DNA from: Phytophthora colocasiae
Taxonomy: Eukaryota > Oomycota > Peronosporomycetes > Peronosporales > Peronosporaceae
Assembly: GCA_018806915.1 (NCBI GenBank)
Contig: JAGKQI010000034.1
Span: 248,001-312,000, forward strand
Reading direction: 5' to 3'
DNA length: 64,000 bases
Shown here: piece after piece, positions 23,301 through 33,339 of the stretch
Layout: each line of letters starts with the position of its first letter
How positions within the stretch are numbered: the first letter of the stretch is position 1
Position numbers and translations under genes: made by a program
The notes under the pieces: model-generated
What the model saw: only the letters and a program-made list of their open reading frames with translations
What the model was told of the DNA's origin: nothing
Database searches by the model: none

Positions 23301-23589
23301 AGGAAACGTCCAGAACGATACGAAGACTATAAGTGTTTTCAAACCCACATTGATAAGGAAATTGCTGTGGACCAGCTAAGCAATCATGTAGCAGTACCTA
23401 GAAGTCTAAAAGAAGCTCTGACTGGCGCACAAAGAAAACAGTGGCGCCAAGCGCTAGACTTAGAGTACGAATCGCTGCTAGAAAATGGCACGTGGAAGCT
23501 GACACGCTTACCACCAGGTCAAAAGGCACTGCCATGCCATTGGGTCCTCGCGGTAAAGTACAACGCGGATGGAACAATCGAACGCTTTA
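20351..23589 (+). pseudogene. Copia-2 gag-pol, gag to RT linker
   Basis: Gag begins near 20351. An in-frame TAG at 20870-20872 interrupts it; the same frame continues as SRETLGNLTMIPNQFAAMK. The zinc-binding segment is CFYC...H...C (about 21139-21200). Protease reads WVLDSGCGYG (about 21679). The pre-integrase zinc site is present. In the integrase core the first catalytic Asp is Gly (STIYMGTNGPI, where Copia-1 has MDTNG), so strand transfer would be dead; SDGGTEF and PEENGAAER are kept. A frameshift near 23300 leads to the linker EDYKCFQ...ALPCHWVLAVKYNADGT, which stops at the breakpoint. Confidence 0.87.
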
Positions 23590-23607
23590 ACCCTGTAGAC
23601 TCCCACC

Positions 23608-25131
23608 TTAGTGGGAGGTGCTTGGCACCCGGCGACTCCGTCGCACGCCCACCGGGCGGTCTGACACCGGGTGTGCCCGATCATACGCGTCAACGACGTC
23701 GGGGCAATCCTGCTGTAGTGGCACCTCAAACTCCCACGAGTTCTGTGAGTGAGGGTAACCTCGCCACTTCACCAGATACTGGTTGTGTCCTTGGCGACGA
23801 CGCCGCGCCATCAGACGATCCACGTGATAGTGAAGCTCACCTTGATCATCGAGCAGAGCAGGAGGAGGACGAGCGGTCGATGGGTTCTCGCGCTGCGAGT
23901 GTAGACGCGCTGCATTGCTTGCAGACCCGCGTCGGCTCGGTGAAGGAGCACGACCACCACGTCGGTCATCCGACCCATCGCTTAGCGACTGGTCTCGAGG
24001 AGACCTAGAGTCGCGGGGACCGGTCTGAGGCACCTCTGGTGCTGCATCAGCGGGTCTATGCCCTCGAGCATCACGTTGCTCCGGATCGACAAGACCTGTT
24101 GGTTCGGATGCAACCTCCTGTGGCTCTGCCACCTGCTGCCACGCAGCCTTCGTCCGACTCGGCGCCAGCTCCTCAGAACTCACAAGAGCAGGGTCCCGAT
24201 ATGGCTTAAGCAAGCCCACGTAGAACACAGGATGTGTTCGCATACGCTTTGGCAAGTCAAGCGTGTATGCCAGGCCCTTCTTGGCCACGACCGTGAACGG
24301 TCCAATGAAGCGCGGCCGCAACTTCGTCTTGAAGACGGCTGACACTGCGTGTGTAGGCAGGTTCTTAGCGTTTAATAAAACGTGGTCACCGACCTTGAAC
24401 TCCCACATGTTGCTTCTGCCTTTGGCATCAGCTTGTTCCTTTTGAACATCTTGGCTTTCAGCCATTGCGTCACGCACACGGCGTAAGACGCTAAGCCTCA
24501 TCGAGAGGAAGTCATCGCCTTGCTTGCGAACAGCAAGGGGGCTGACATCAGCAAGCTCGGAGTCGAGCGACGGCACAGCCTCTCCCCCACCAAGCCCAAG
24601 GCTACCGCGTGGCGGAGTGAGCGGGACGCGCGGATGCGCAAGGCCGTTCACGTAGAACGGGGTGAAGCCTGTCGAGGCATGCACCGCGTTGTTCATTGAG
24701 AACTCAACGAGAGGGAGCATAGCGCTCCAACGCTTCGGCGTTTCAGCGCATACGCTGCGGAGGATGTCCTCCAGGACGCGGTTCACGCGTTCAGTCTGAC
24801 CGTCGGTCTGCGGATGATCCGCCGTGGACATGTCCAGTCGAGTGCCAAGCACTTTGAAGACGGACGTCCAGAAGTGACCCGTGAAACGGGGGTCTCGATC
24901 CGAGACAATAGTCTCTGGCAGCCCATGCTGGCGGAAGACCCGATCGATAAAGATCGTCGCTGTACCAGCGCCATCGACGGTGTCCGGCACAGCCGCTAGG
25001 TGAGCCATCTTGCTCAGACGGTCAACAAAGACCACAACGCCCGTGTTGCCTGCCGTATCCTTCGGCAGGCCAAACACGAAGTCCATACTCATGGACTGCC
25101 AACACCCAGAGGGTACAGGCAAGCTCGCCAA
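23608..25131 (-). pseudogene. Gypsy-3 integrase core and chromodomain
   Basis: This is the frame after a shift near 25100. The integrase core has [11 protein letters not shown] (first Asp), VSDRDPRFTGHFW (second Asp) and HPQTDGQTERVNRVLED (Glu), so the catalytic triad is complete. A GPY/F-like module follows (KLRPRFIGPFTVV...YTLDLP) and then an acidic, Ser/Arg-rich linker. The C-terminal chromodomain reads YHVDRLMARRRRQGHNQYLV, then WRGYPHSQNSWE; it has the aromatic and WxxWxxxxN-like pattern of chromodomains that steer integration to marked chromatin. The upstream zinc-binding part lies in another frame (25565-25089). Confidence 0.88.
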
Positions 25132-28100
25132 AGGCGCTGCCGCATGCGGCCAGGTTTAACCCGCTGACACGTCTCGCACGTGTGCACATATGTGCTGACC
25201 CACTTGTACATCTTCGGCCACCAGTACATGGAGCTCACCGAGCCGTAGGTCTTCTCGCGACCGAGGTGGCCGCTTGTGGGCGTGTCGTGGGCCTCATAGA
25301 GGATACGATACTTCAGGTCCTCATCGTGAGGAACCACCACACGTGGTGGGTCATCCTGACCCGTGCTGTAGTACAGCAGACCGCCTTCCAGGCTATAGCG
25401 TTGGAGTCTCGCCTTTAGGCGTCGTGACAGAGTCACCTTTGAGTCCTTAAACTCATCTCTCCCTAGAGCTTGAAGCAGCGCGACACAAGAGTCGTCCTGA
25501 GCGTACGCTGCTCGAACCATGTCCGTCACGGACGACGTCACCGAGGTGACATGGAGATAACTCATAGTCCGGGCGACGTGATAACGCGTCAGCGAGGACG
25601 TTCTGCCTGCCAGGCTTGTACTTCACCTCGAAGTTATACTCCGCAAAGAAGGAGAGCCATCGGGCCATCCTCTGCGAGAGGTGAGGCGACTGCGTCGCTG
25701 TGCGTAGTGACGCATGATCCGTGTAGATCACAAACGGCTTGGAGCCGAGCAGGTGAACCCTGAATTTGACGAGAGCGTACTTCATCGCAAGTAGCTCCTT
25801 GTCATGAACTGGATAGTTCTTCTCAGCAGCCTTGAGCTGCCGAGACTCAAACGCAATGACGCGTTCGCGCCCGTCGGCGTCCGCTTGTAGCAAAGCACTG
25901 CCGATGGCAAAGTCCGAGGCGTCACAGACGACGATGAACGGACGATCGGGGTCTGGCAACGCCAGTATCGGTGTCTGAAGCAGGCTATCCTTGATACGAG
26001 TGAACGCACTCTCGTGCTCAGCACGCCATACCCATTCGGCATCCTTCTTAAGGAGATCCGACAGTGGCCGAGCCAACTCAGCGTAGTTCTCGCTGTACTT
26101 GTGCAAGTAGTTGGCCAAGCCCAGCCACTTACGCAAGTCCTTCTGGTTCAAGGGAACCGACCAGTCCACAATGGCCTTGACCTTTGCTGGATCAGCACGA
26201 AGGCCATGCTTCCCAATGAAGCACCCTAGGAAAGGGATTTCTTCCGCGCCAAAGACGCACTTGTCCGCGTTGGCGTACAACTTGTTGGTGCGCATGCACT
26301 CGAGCACTGCTCTCACGTGTTCCACGTGTATCTCGACATCAGTCTTCCCGTGCTCAGCACGACTGTGGACGAACACATCGTCAAAGTACGTCTGTGCGAA
26401 TGCCCGTAGGGGCCTGAACAACTGCGTCACTAGACGATTGAACGTTGCAGGCGCATTCGACAGCCCTTGGGGCATGACGAGCCACTCCCAGAGCATACCG
26501 CTCGGGGTGCTCACCGCTGTAAGCGGAATATCACTGGCTCGCATGAGCAGCTGATAGTAGCCATCGACTAAGTCGAGCGCACTGTACATGGTGCAACCCA
26601 CCATGTTGTTCTGAAGAACATCCTTCCTAGGAATCGGTGTCTGCGCCGGAATTGTGGCAGCGTTGAGCTTATTAAAAGCGTGAACGATACGCCACTTGCC
26701 ATTCGGCTTTCTGACACAGAACGTTGGCGCGGAGTGCGGAGACTTGCTCTCGCGCACGAGACCCGCCGCGTGCTTCGCACGGAAGAAGGCGTCAATGACG
26801 TCGCATTGCTCTTTAGGAAGAGGCCACTGCCGGGTCACGCAGTATTTAGTTCCGGGAACTAAGTCGATCTCGTGACGAACGCCTCGGTCAGGAGGCAGGC
26901 CACTCGGTGGTTCCTTTGAGACAACGTCTCCATATTCCTTCAGCAAGGAGTAGATGGGATCCGAGGGATTCTTGAGGATCTCCGATCCACTCCTGCCGTT
27001 CAACGCCTTCTTGACCTCGGCCAAGACGGACTCGTCAACGAGGGACGATGAGTTTAACTCCTCTTCAGGTCCAACGATGACCACCTCGGCGAGTTCGCCA
27101 GCCTTCAAGGCATCGCCAAAGTCGGCGAACGACATCTCCTCTAGCTCAAGGAGCTTGTCAACACTCGGCAGATCGCCCAGCAGGACGCTGCCCTCGGCAC
27201 TGCCGTCCACTCCATCAACCAGAGTGTATAGCTGCCCACAGCCCTCCCGTGCGTTGACACTTGACGTCACGGACGACTCAGACGCAGAGCGTCTCGCCCA
27301 TAGGGCCTTACGACGTCGTCGCCTAGCCGACGAACGTCCACTCGACGGAGTACGTGCCGCTGCACAGGTTTCGGCCCCTTCAGGCCCAGTGTCAGTGACA
27401 CTCTGCGATCCACTCGGTCGACGACCGATGCCGCTCAGCGGAGTACGTGCCGCTGCACAATCATTGACCGTAACAGGTCCAGTGTCAGAGACACTCAGCG
27501 ATCGACTTGGTCCACGACCAGTATCACTCGACGGAGTACGTGCCGCCCCACAGTTCACGGCCTGGTAAGGCCCGATGCCATCGGCATCCAGTGACGGTCC
27601 ATGACCGGCGTCACTCGGCGGAGTACGTGCCGCCCCACAGGGGTTACGTGAGCTTTGCCCACACGTTGACTCACTGTCAACCAGCGCTACGCGCTCAACA
27701 GGACTGCGGTCCTCGCACTCAGTGCTGTCCACCAACTCGGACACACCGACTTCCAGCATCATAGCCGACTCGGCTCGATGCTCGCGCCAATAGCGCTTCT
27801 GCTTCCTAGCAGAGGTGGGTTCATGACTCGCCAAAGCTCCACTAGGAGAGAAGTGCGTAGCACCTAAGGTCTTCGACCTCCAATCAATCCATGGCTCGTG
27901 GCGCTCCAGCCACGCCATGCCAAGGATGAGGTCGTACCTCGAATCCAGGTCCAGGACCAAGCAGCGTTCCACGCTATCGAAGTCCAAGAACTTCAGCCGC
28001 AGGTCCATGGGGACCTTGGCCACCGTGACACGGACGCCCGTCGCTAGACGGACTGTGACTGTGTCACCTCTTCGCGCTCGAAGCGCCTCAGCATATTGCT

Positions 28101-28343
28101 GACTACCTTCAACGGTGGAGCGTCTGACGTAGTTGCCAGACGCTCCCGAATCGATCAACACGATCCACGGCTTCTCAAAGCCCTTCACGTCCACCTGGAC
28201 GACCAGCAAGCCCTGCTTGCTCACACGTTCCGTGTTCAAGAGCACGGAGCTCTTCGGGGCTGAGCCCCAGTGCCTCTCACGCACTGCAGAACTCAGTTCT
28301 TCCCCAGTAGACCGCCCCGCGTCTACTGGGAGCCGTCGTTTCC
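25089..28343 (-). CDS. Gypsy-3 pol: protease, RT, RNase H, integrase zinc domain
   Basis: This frame is entered by the predicted -1 frameshift at 28344-28338; it has no need of its own ATG. Protease: [16 protein letters not shown] long linker holds four tandem repeats of 29-31 residues (27345-27660). RT has [42 protein letters not shown] and YFDDVFVHS. RNase H has [16 protein letters not shown] and IYTDHASLR, ending [12 protein letters not shown] near 25560. A shift near 25500 gives the integrase HHCC site (GHLGREKTY...[10 protein letters not shown]). The main frame is open for about 960 codons, so damage is limited to the integrase junctions. Confidence 0.85.
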
Positions 28344-28344
28344 C
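28303..28344 (-). promoter_or_regulatory. Predicted -1 ribosomal frameshift signal, Gypsy-3 gag/pol
   Basis: On the minus strand the heptamer G GGA AAC (28344-28338) sits in gag frame as XXXYYYZ. A 7 nt spacer follows, then a perfect 10 bp stem (CCCAGTAGAC/GTCTACTGGG) with an 8 nt loop. The gag stop TAG lies inside the 5' arm. A -1 slip enters the protease-RT frame exactly ([12 protein letters not shown]). Confidence 0.85.
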
Positions 28345-29294
28345 TGGGCAGAGCCCAAAGCGGGACCCGCGACAGGGTTGCGGCCATTCTGGCCGGCGCG
28401 CTCTTTGCGCAGAGGGCAGTTGGGCCTCAGGTGTGAGGGACTGCCGCATGTATAGCACCGGCGGGTGCTCATACGCTGCACCGCAGCTCGTAGCTCAGCT
28501 ACCTCATCTTCAGCATAGCTGAGGTCCATGGGCTCAGGTCCACCGGACCCTGTGCTGATAGCACTGACTCTCGACAACTTAAAGTTGTGTTCGGCATTCA
28601 ATGCCACGCTGACAGCATCTTCGAAGCGGTGGGGGTTCTGACGGAATGTCTCCGTCCTGGCCACGCCAGCTCGTAAGCCTTCCATGAAGACGGTCACGGC
28701 GACCACCTCAGGTAGAGGGTCGGCAGCCATGCCAGCAATGAGCGTGCGCAGCTCTTGGACATAGTCCACCAGATCCTTCTTGCCCTGGCGACAAGCAAGG
28801 AAGCGTGACCGCACGCGATACGCCTGGTTAGGCGGAGCAAACACTTGCGTGAGCTTGGCCTTTAGCTCGCCCCATGTGGGGAAGGCCGCTTCCACCGACG
28901 TCCCAGACGTCAAGGCCCATTCTCGCGCTCTTCCTTCGAGCTTAGAGATGGCAAACGCCACGCGTTGACCCTCCAACTGGAGCAGGGCGGCCCCCATGGC
29001 CATTTCGACCTCTCGGGTCCACAACAGGAGGTTCTCCCCTTCCTTCCCGTGGAAGGTCTTCACGCTGAGCGTGACGGGCTTAGCTCTCGGAGCAGGGGTA
29101 ACCCCTTTTACATTCCGCTGAATGTGCTCGACGAGAGCGTTTTCGTACGAGGCAAATGCCTCGAGGCGCGCGTTGACGGCCTCCGGCCCTTGGGACGCAA
29201 GGTGCGCCGTACCTTCCGGGCCCAGCAAGGACGTAAGCTTGTTAAGCGTGTCCCGCTGACTCGGAGTCAAGTGAGCGTAAGCTTCTGGCTCCAT
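28323..29294 (-). CDS. Gypsy-3 gag
   Basis: About 323 residues starting at [19 protein letters not shown] (an upstream ATG two codons earlier is also possible). The middle holds a retrotransposon gag domain ([21 protein letters not shown], then [20 protein letters not shown]). A CCHC zinc knuckle, [14 protein letters not shown], lies near the C-terminus (about 28460-28420). It is intact. It ends at TAG 28325-28323, inside the frameshift stem, and overlaps the pol frame. Confidence 0.88.
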   Translation of the reverse strand: MEPEAYAHLTPSQRDTLNKLTSLLGPEGTAHLASQGPEAVNARLEAFASYENALVEHIQRNVKGVTPAPRAKPVTLSVKTFHGKEGENLLLWTREVEMAMGAALLQLEGQRVAFAISKLEGRAREWALTSGTSVEAAFPTWGELKAKLTQVFAPPNQAYRVRSRFLACRQGKKDLVDYVQELRTLIAGMAADPLPEVVAVTVFMEGLRAGVARTETFRQNPHRFEDAVSVALNAEHNFKLSRVSAISTGSGGPEPMDLSYAEDEVAELRAAVQRMSTRRCYTCGSPSHLRPNCPLRKERAGQNGRNPVAGPALGSAQGNDGSQ

Positions 29295-29351
29295 TCTCAC
29301 AGAGAAACAGTCTTTAACTCAGGTGTTGGATTGACTACAAGTGCTACCAGA

Positions 29352-29773
29352 TGCAGCGGGGCTGCGTAGGTGTGCACAGCACAGAGGAAGTTTAGTTGAC
29401 TCGTAGAGTCCTGCTTGCAAGGCACTAGCCTTCGGTTCTATACAAGAACCAAGTAGTCCACTAAATACGGGACTCACAGAGTCAGTGTCCCTATAACAAA
29501 GGACTAACACTAACTATGTAAAATGCAAACTGATTTTTATTGACTTTATTGCCCTAATCCTAAATGTAACGGATTTAGTATCTAGCATACTAAATCCTAA
29601 TCAAAATGCAACGTGAGGCTCTGAGGCCATCTACGTATCTACTCGTGTGTGCCACACCATTATGTACCCACATAAATGTATCCATGAGTGTCACACACCA
29701 TTGTGTACCCACATAAATGTATCCACGTGTGTCACACACCAACGAGAAACATTCGTGTAACATCCCCGTTACA
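29352..29773 (-). repeat. Gypsy-3 5' LTR
   Basis: This 422 bp repeat is near identical to 14531-14952, including the tandem 41 bp unit. The TSD ttttc (complemented, 29774-29778) sits outside it. Confidence 0.92.
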
Positions 29774-30199
29774 GAAAACCAAAGTGGGTTCTTCGAATTT
29801 GTAGTGCTTCCGTTGTGATGTGTACTTACTTCCCTTCGTACTGATTAAGTGTCCATCAAAACGCAGCTACGTGTCTGTGACTCTGCGTCTTCTCCACCAG
29901 ACTTCATCTCTCTCCAATATGGCGCACCAAATGCCTATGGAGAGTCAGCAGGAGCTGCGGCGCGTCTTCCGGGATACAACGTACGTCTGATTCTTACGGA
30001 TGACTGTCAATTGTAGTGATACTAACTGCTGCGTATTATTTCTCGTTGTGTTGACTGCAACGCCCCGCACAATCAGAGCTCAGAAAAAATAATTATAATA
30101 TAGTTATTGTGCAATTGTATTGACGGAATTATGGATTATTGGTAAGGAGTACTTTCCGTAAAATATGCAATTGTGCCCGTAATAATTATATTGACTTTT

Positions 30200-30270
30200 G
30201 GGATAATAAAAAATATATACCAATATATTCGAAAAATAAAAATAATATACCAAATACTTACAAAATAAAA
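30200..30270 (+). repeat. Inner inverted repeat, left arm of the MULE
   Basis: AT-rich 71 bp, complementary to 32683-32753 with very few changes. On the right side the pattern 'aaatacttacaaaat' is repeated about three times. Confidence 0.8.
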
Positions 30271-30372
30271 AAAATGTACTAAGCACTTTTGTGTATTTCT
30301 TTTAGCAAGGAAAACCCAATTTGGGAGAAAAACCTCTACATGCATCATGCAAATGGTGGTCAGCAAGGGCGT

Positions 30373-32013
30373 TTAGGACGGCTGACTGCAGCTCTTCCGG
30401 TTGTGGCCAACTTGCTTACATATCCCGCACCGCCGAATTTGCTTTCTCAGTGAATCTGTTGCCTGCTGTGACAGAATGCGCTTTTTCTTTAAGCTACCAC
30501 GTTTTTTTGGAATTCCGGGGGCCCTGCATTCACCACGAGTAAGCACATCCTTGAGCACCAGGGGCAGGATGGTAGTGCGGGCCTGCTCCGCGTAGGCTTC
30601 TCGGAAGACTGCCGTTTTCCAGGAACCACGATAGAATCTTGTCATCTCCTTCAATCTACCAGCGTGCTTGAGCGCAATCAGAGCGTGAACACAAGGAGCA
30701 CCAGCGTCCTCGAAGTACCCACACAAGCATTTTACCACGCCGTCACATAGTTGGAGTGCAAACTTGAGAGGGATACTTCCGACTCCACGCTTGATTTCCA
30801 CAACATAGCTTGTGGAGGAGTTTGCCTCGATGGAACCGCTGACGGTGTCTTCAAGCACCTTGTCTGCCCTGCGCGACGCGTAACGTGTCAACTCGCCCCA
30901 GATATCCGCCTTTTTTGTGTTCTCCAACCACTTCCTTGCCACATAACGTTCAATCTCCATAAGACAGTCCAGGATCGGAAGACTGCGAATACCCTTCAGT
31001 GCGCCGTTGACTGATTCCACATTGTTCGAAGTCAGGGTGTTGAACCGGGTACACGGACTGTAAGCGGTAGCCCACTTTTCCTTTCCTATCTCATGTAGCC
31101 ACTTGGTTGCGCTCTCATTCATTGCAGAGAGGTCGGCAGCCGCTTTGTCATACTCCAGTACTGTCCGCGCACGTGCCATTGCCCACGCTAGCGCCTTCAA
31201 CTGCTTTGACTTGAATTTCTTGTTGAAGTTTTCCATCAGATGCCGGAAGCAATAGAAGTGCGGGATTTCTGGTGCTGTTGCCTTTGTTGCATTGACCAGG
31301 CCCTTGTCGCGGTCTGAAATCAGGAATGCGGGTGATGGCCGGAGGTGTGGAAGTAGATTAGCTAAGAACCATGTCCAGTTGTCTTCATTCTCCACTGCGA
31401 CGACGCCGACACCAACAATCTGAATCTCGTTATTTCCGTTACGAAAGCACGCGACCAGAAGGACACCGCCAATGGACGTTTTTAGGGAGGTGCCATCCAC
31501 AGCCATCCCACGCTCATGGTAAGGTGTATAGGCTTCGATTCCCTCTCTAAAGGCAATCCACACACGCTTGAAAACTCCACCCGTGAGTTCAATGCTGGTC
31601 TTGTGGCCGCGACGGTTCAGTTCATCGATATAAGAGGGAAGAAGTGTATACTGGTCAGCGTCACTGCCGAAAACCTCAAGCTGTAAGCGTCGAAGCGCAT
31701 GCACACAGTTCATATATGAAGCTGTAATTCCAGCCATCTTCAGCTTTTGCTGAATAGCAACAGGGCGCAATGCCCTACCCGTTGCTACTAGCATCTCGCG
31801 CACCATGGGGTTCAATGCGATCTGTTTCCCAGTTGCTTCACGGCGTGAAGACTTGGTGGCTTCAGACAGCGCACAGGAATGCCGGATGAACTTCGTAGGC
31901 TGACGGAAAGTCTGCGAAAACGCGAACTGCCCCACAAACTCGCAACCTTCCTGCGTGCATGTTGCCTTGTAACGCCTCTTGTCGCTTGAAATCACTCGAA
32001 ACGGTCTATTCAT
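30373..32013 (-). CDS. MULE transposase, intact 546 residues
   Basis: The uninterrupted frame has an N-terminal WRKY/GCM1-like zinc-binding segment (CTQEGCEFVGQF...H.C). A MULE DDE core follows: GMAVDGTSLKT (first Asp), FLISDRDKGLVNA (second Asp) and a downstream Glu region around NNVESVNGALKG. Then comes a SWIM zinc finger (CLCGYFEDAGAPCVHAL) and a C-terminal CCHC knuckle (CGICKQVGHNRKSC). An alternative first exon from 32120 with a small intron is possible (gtgagc donor, caacag acceptor). All motifs are in place, so this may be the only DNA transposase in the window that could still work. Confidence 0.9.
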   Translation of the reverse strand: MNRPFRVISSDKRRYKATCTQEGCEFVGQFAFSQTFRQPTKFIRHSCALSEATKSSRREATGKQIALNPMVREMLVATGRALRPVAIQQKLKMAGITASYMNCVHALRRLQLEVFGSDADQYTLLPSYIDELNRRGHKTSIELTGGVFKRVWIAFREGIEAYTPYHERGMAVDGTSLKTSIGGVLLVACFRNGNNEIQIVGVGVVAVENEDNWTWFLANLLPHLRPSPAFLISDRDKGLVNATKATAPEIPHFYCFRHLMENFNKKFKSKQLKALAWAMARARTVLEYDKAAADLSAMNESATKWLHEIGKEKWATAYSPCTRFNTLTSNNVESVNGALKGIRSLPILDCLMEIERYVARKWLENTKKADIWGELTRYASRRADKVLEDTVSGSIEANSSTSYVVEIKRGVGSIPLKFALQLCDGVVKCLCGYFEDAGAPCVHALIALKHAGRLKEMTRFYRGSWKTAVFREAYAEQARTTILPLVLKDVLTRGECRAPGIPKKRGSLKKKRILSQQATDSLRKQIRRCGICKQVGHNRKSCSQPS

Positions 32014-32682
32014 GGTGCTGTTGTATAGGATTACGGCTTGAACGATGTCTTTGTTTGCTAGTGTAGCTCTGTTTATCGAAGAAGCTCACCCGCGACTGGT
32101 CATCATCGCTCTCCATTTTGTCCTGACCGTGTCTACAGCGCTGAAAGATGAAGACTGGGAATGTGGAGGCATGGAAATCGCCAGGGAGGATCCTAACAAC
32201 ACATGGCAAAATCCAAAATATTCAGTGAACAAAAAAACGTTTTTCTCAGCTCTCTGCTTCTCATAGTGGGCGGTTGATCTCTGTACACCTGGTCACGGAA
32301 GTGATATCGTCTTATGGAGTCTTATTGCACTCGAAGATCTTTCAGTTGCGTGTCCGGCTCGAAGCGCTAAGTGTACTGGCGACCAATCAAGCTCCACTCT
32401 TCACACAATCGGTCGCGTTAGCAGTTCTATGTCGTGTGGCAAGGGGTCTTTCATATCGTCGGGACTTGGGACAGTTTCATAGGGACAATTAAATAATGAC
32501 ACTTGTAAGGATCGATCCAGTGACCATTCAGTCATCAAACCGGCCATATCTCATTAGGCCATTGCGTGTTGAAATACATTCCGGCTCTCCTTCCATATGG
32601 TCCTTCGCCTTTATCTCGATTTGAAGTTGGTTATTTTGTATTTGGTATATTATTTTCATTTTGTAAGTATTTGGTACATTAT
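32014..32682. other. MULE right arm, non-coding
   Basis: This is transposase upstream sequence. The minus strand from 32209 gives a short acidic N-terminal candidate. I see nothing else that codes. Confidence 0.4.
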
Positions 32683-32753
32683 TTTTATTTTGTAAGTATT
32701 TGGTATATTATTTTTATTTTTCGAATATATTGGTATATATTTTTTATTATCCC
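32683..32753 (-). repeat. Inner inverted repeat, right arm of the MULE
   Basis: Complement of 30200-30270. Confidence 0.8.
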
Positions 32754-32844
32754 TTGACTTTTTACAATACTAAATGTGCTCAAGAGCTCACCAGCATACT
32801 CAAAAGTGCTATGATGTTGGTCATTTTCTCTTCTTCCAAGTGAC

Positions 32845-32970
32845 ATGTCGACTTCTCGAGCAACCTCCAACTTTTTCTTCACGGACTGTGGCAACGGTCA
32901 CTTCTCCTGCAAGCAATGCGGGACAACTCGGAAGCAGGCGCCTGGGACAGGGTATACAAACCTCATCTTG
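32845..32970 (+). pseudogene. BED-type zinc finger fragment carried in the MULE arm
   Basis: A short frame with NFFFTDCGNGHFSCKQCGTT, then RKQAPGTGYTNLI. A CX2C followed by an aromatic, basic GTGYTNL block is typical of the BED finger at the start of oomycete hAT-like transposases. No downstream His pair or core follows. It lies between the inner and outer repeats of the MULE, so it is either captured cargo or a remnant insertion. Confidence 0.5.
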
Positions 32971-33339
32971 GAATGTGTTGCCGTTGCCGGCTCATTTTTG
33001 TTTGCGATAGTACCTGTAAGCCAGGACAAAAGTCCCGGTGGCAGCCACCAGCTTTTCAACCCTGTGCAATGGACTGGTAGGGTCATCCCAACCCACTGCA
33101 CTGCACCACTCTGACCCTACCAATTTATTTCAATAATTTAATTACTTATTATTGTTTTCATGGATACGGCAATGATGGATTATTTTTCGCTCAGAATCCA
33201 ATACAATTTTATATTTTATTTTCCGAGCACTGCCCACAATGGGCCACCGTCTCGTACGGCACCTTCATTTGTCTCGAGTGTTCTGGTCGTCACCGCGGAC
33301 TCGGCGTGCACACTTCGTAGTGACAATGGATTCTAGGTG

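Larger units (their letters stand above)
13649..23589. other. Inverted segment of about 9.94 kb
   Basis: Left junction: Copia-2 sequence ends at 13648 and Gypsy-3 sequence begins. Right junction: Copia-2 sequence ends at 23589/23590 and Gypsy-3 begins. Reversing the segment joins both Copia-2 halves and both Gypsy-3 parts with no base lost, and brings both halves of Gypsy-A and of the dehydrogenase pseudogene back into one orientation. Target-site duplications of Copia-2, Gypsy-A and Gypsy-3 then all read as direct repeats. Microhomology at the junction is at most one A/T base. Confidence 0.9.
19902..23589 (+). mobile_element. Copia-2, 5' half (5' LTR, gag, protease, integrase)
   Basis: This is the left half of Copia-2 in plus orientation, ending at the inversion breakpoint inside the pol linker before RT. 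Its 3' half is at 13648-11860. Confidence 0.9.
23590..29773 (-). mobile_element. Gypsy-3, chromodomain Ty3/gypsy element (5' LTR to chromodomain)
   Basis: Element orientation is minus: 5' LTR 29773-29352, gag, protease, RT, RNase H, integrase, chromodomain. The element is cut at 23590 by the inversion and continues at 13649-14952. TSD ttttc. The primer-binding site TGGTAGCACTTGTAG lies 2 nt inside the 5' LTR. Same lineage as Gypsy-4, by domain order and closely similar proteins. Confidence 0.92.
30074..33232 (-). mobile_element. Mutator-like (MULE) DNA transposon in the ArfGAP gene
   Basis: A 3159 bp insert with similar ends: CAGAGCTCAGAAAA at 30074 and, complemented, CAGTGCTCGGAAAA at 33232. 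It is flanked by cgcacaat/cccacaat (7 of 8 matching), consistent with the 8-11 bp duplication of Mutator elements. It encodes a MULE transposase on the minus strand. A second pair of inverted repeats, 71 bp and nearly perfect, lies inside (30200-30270 and 32683-32753). Confidence 0.8.
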
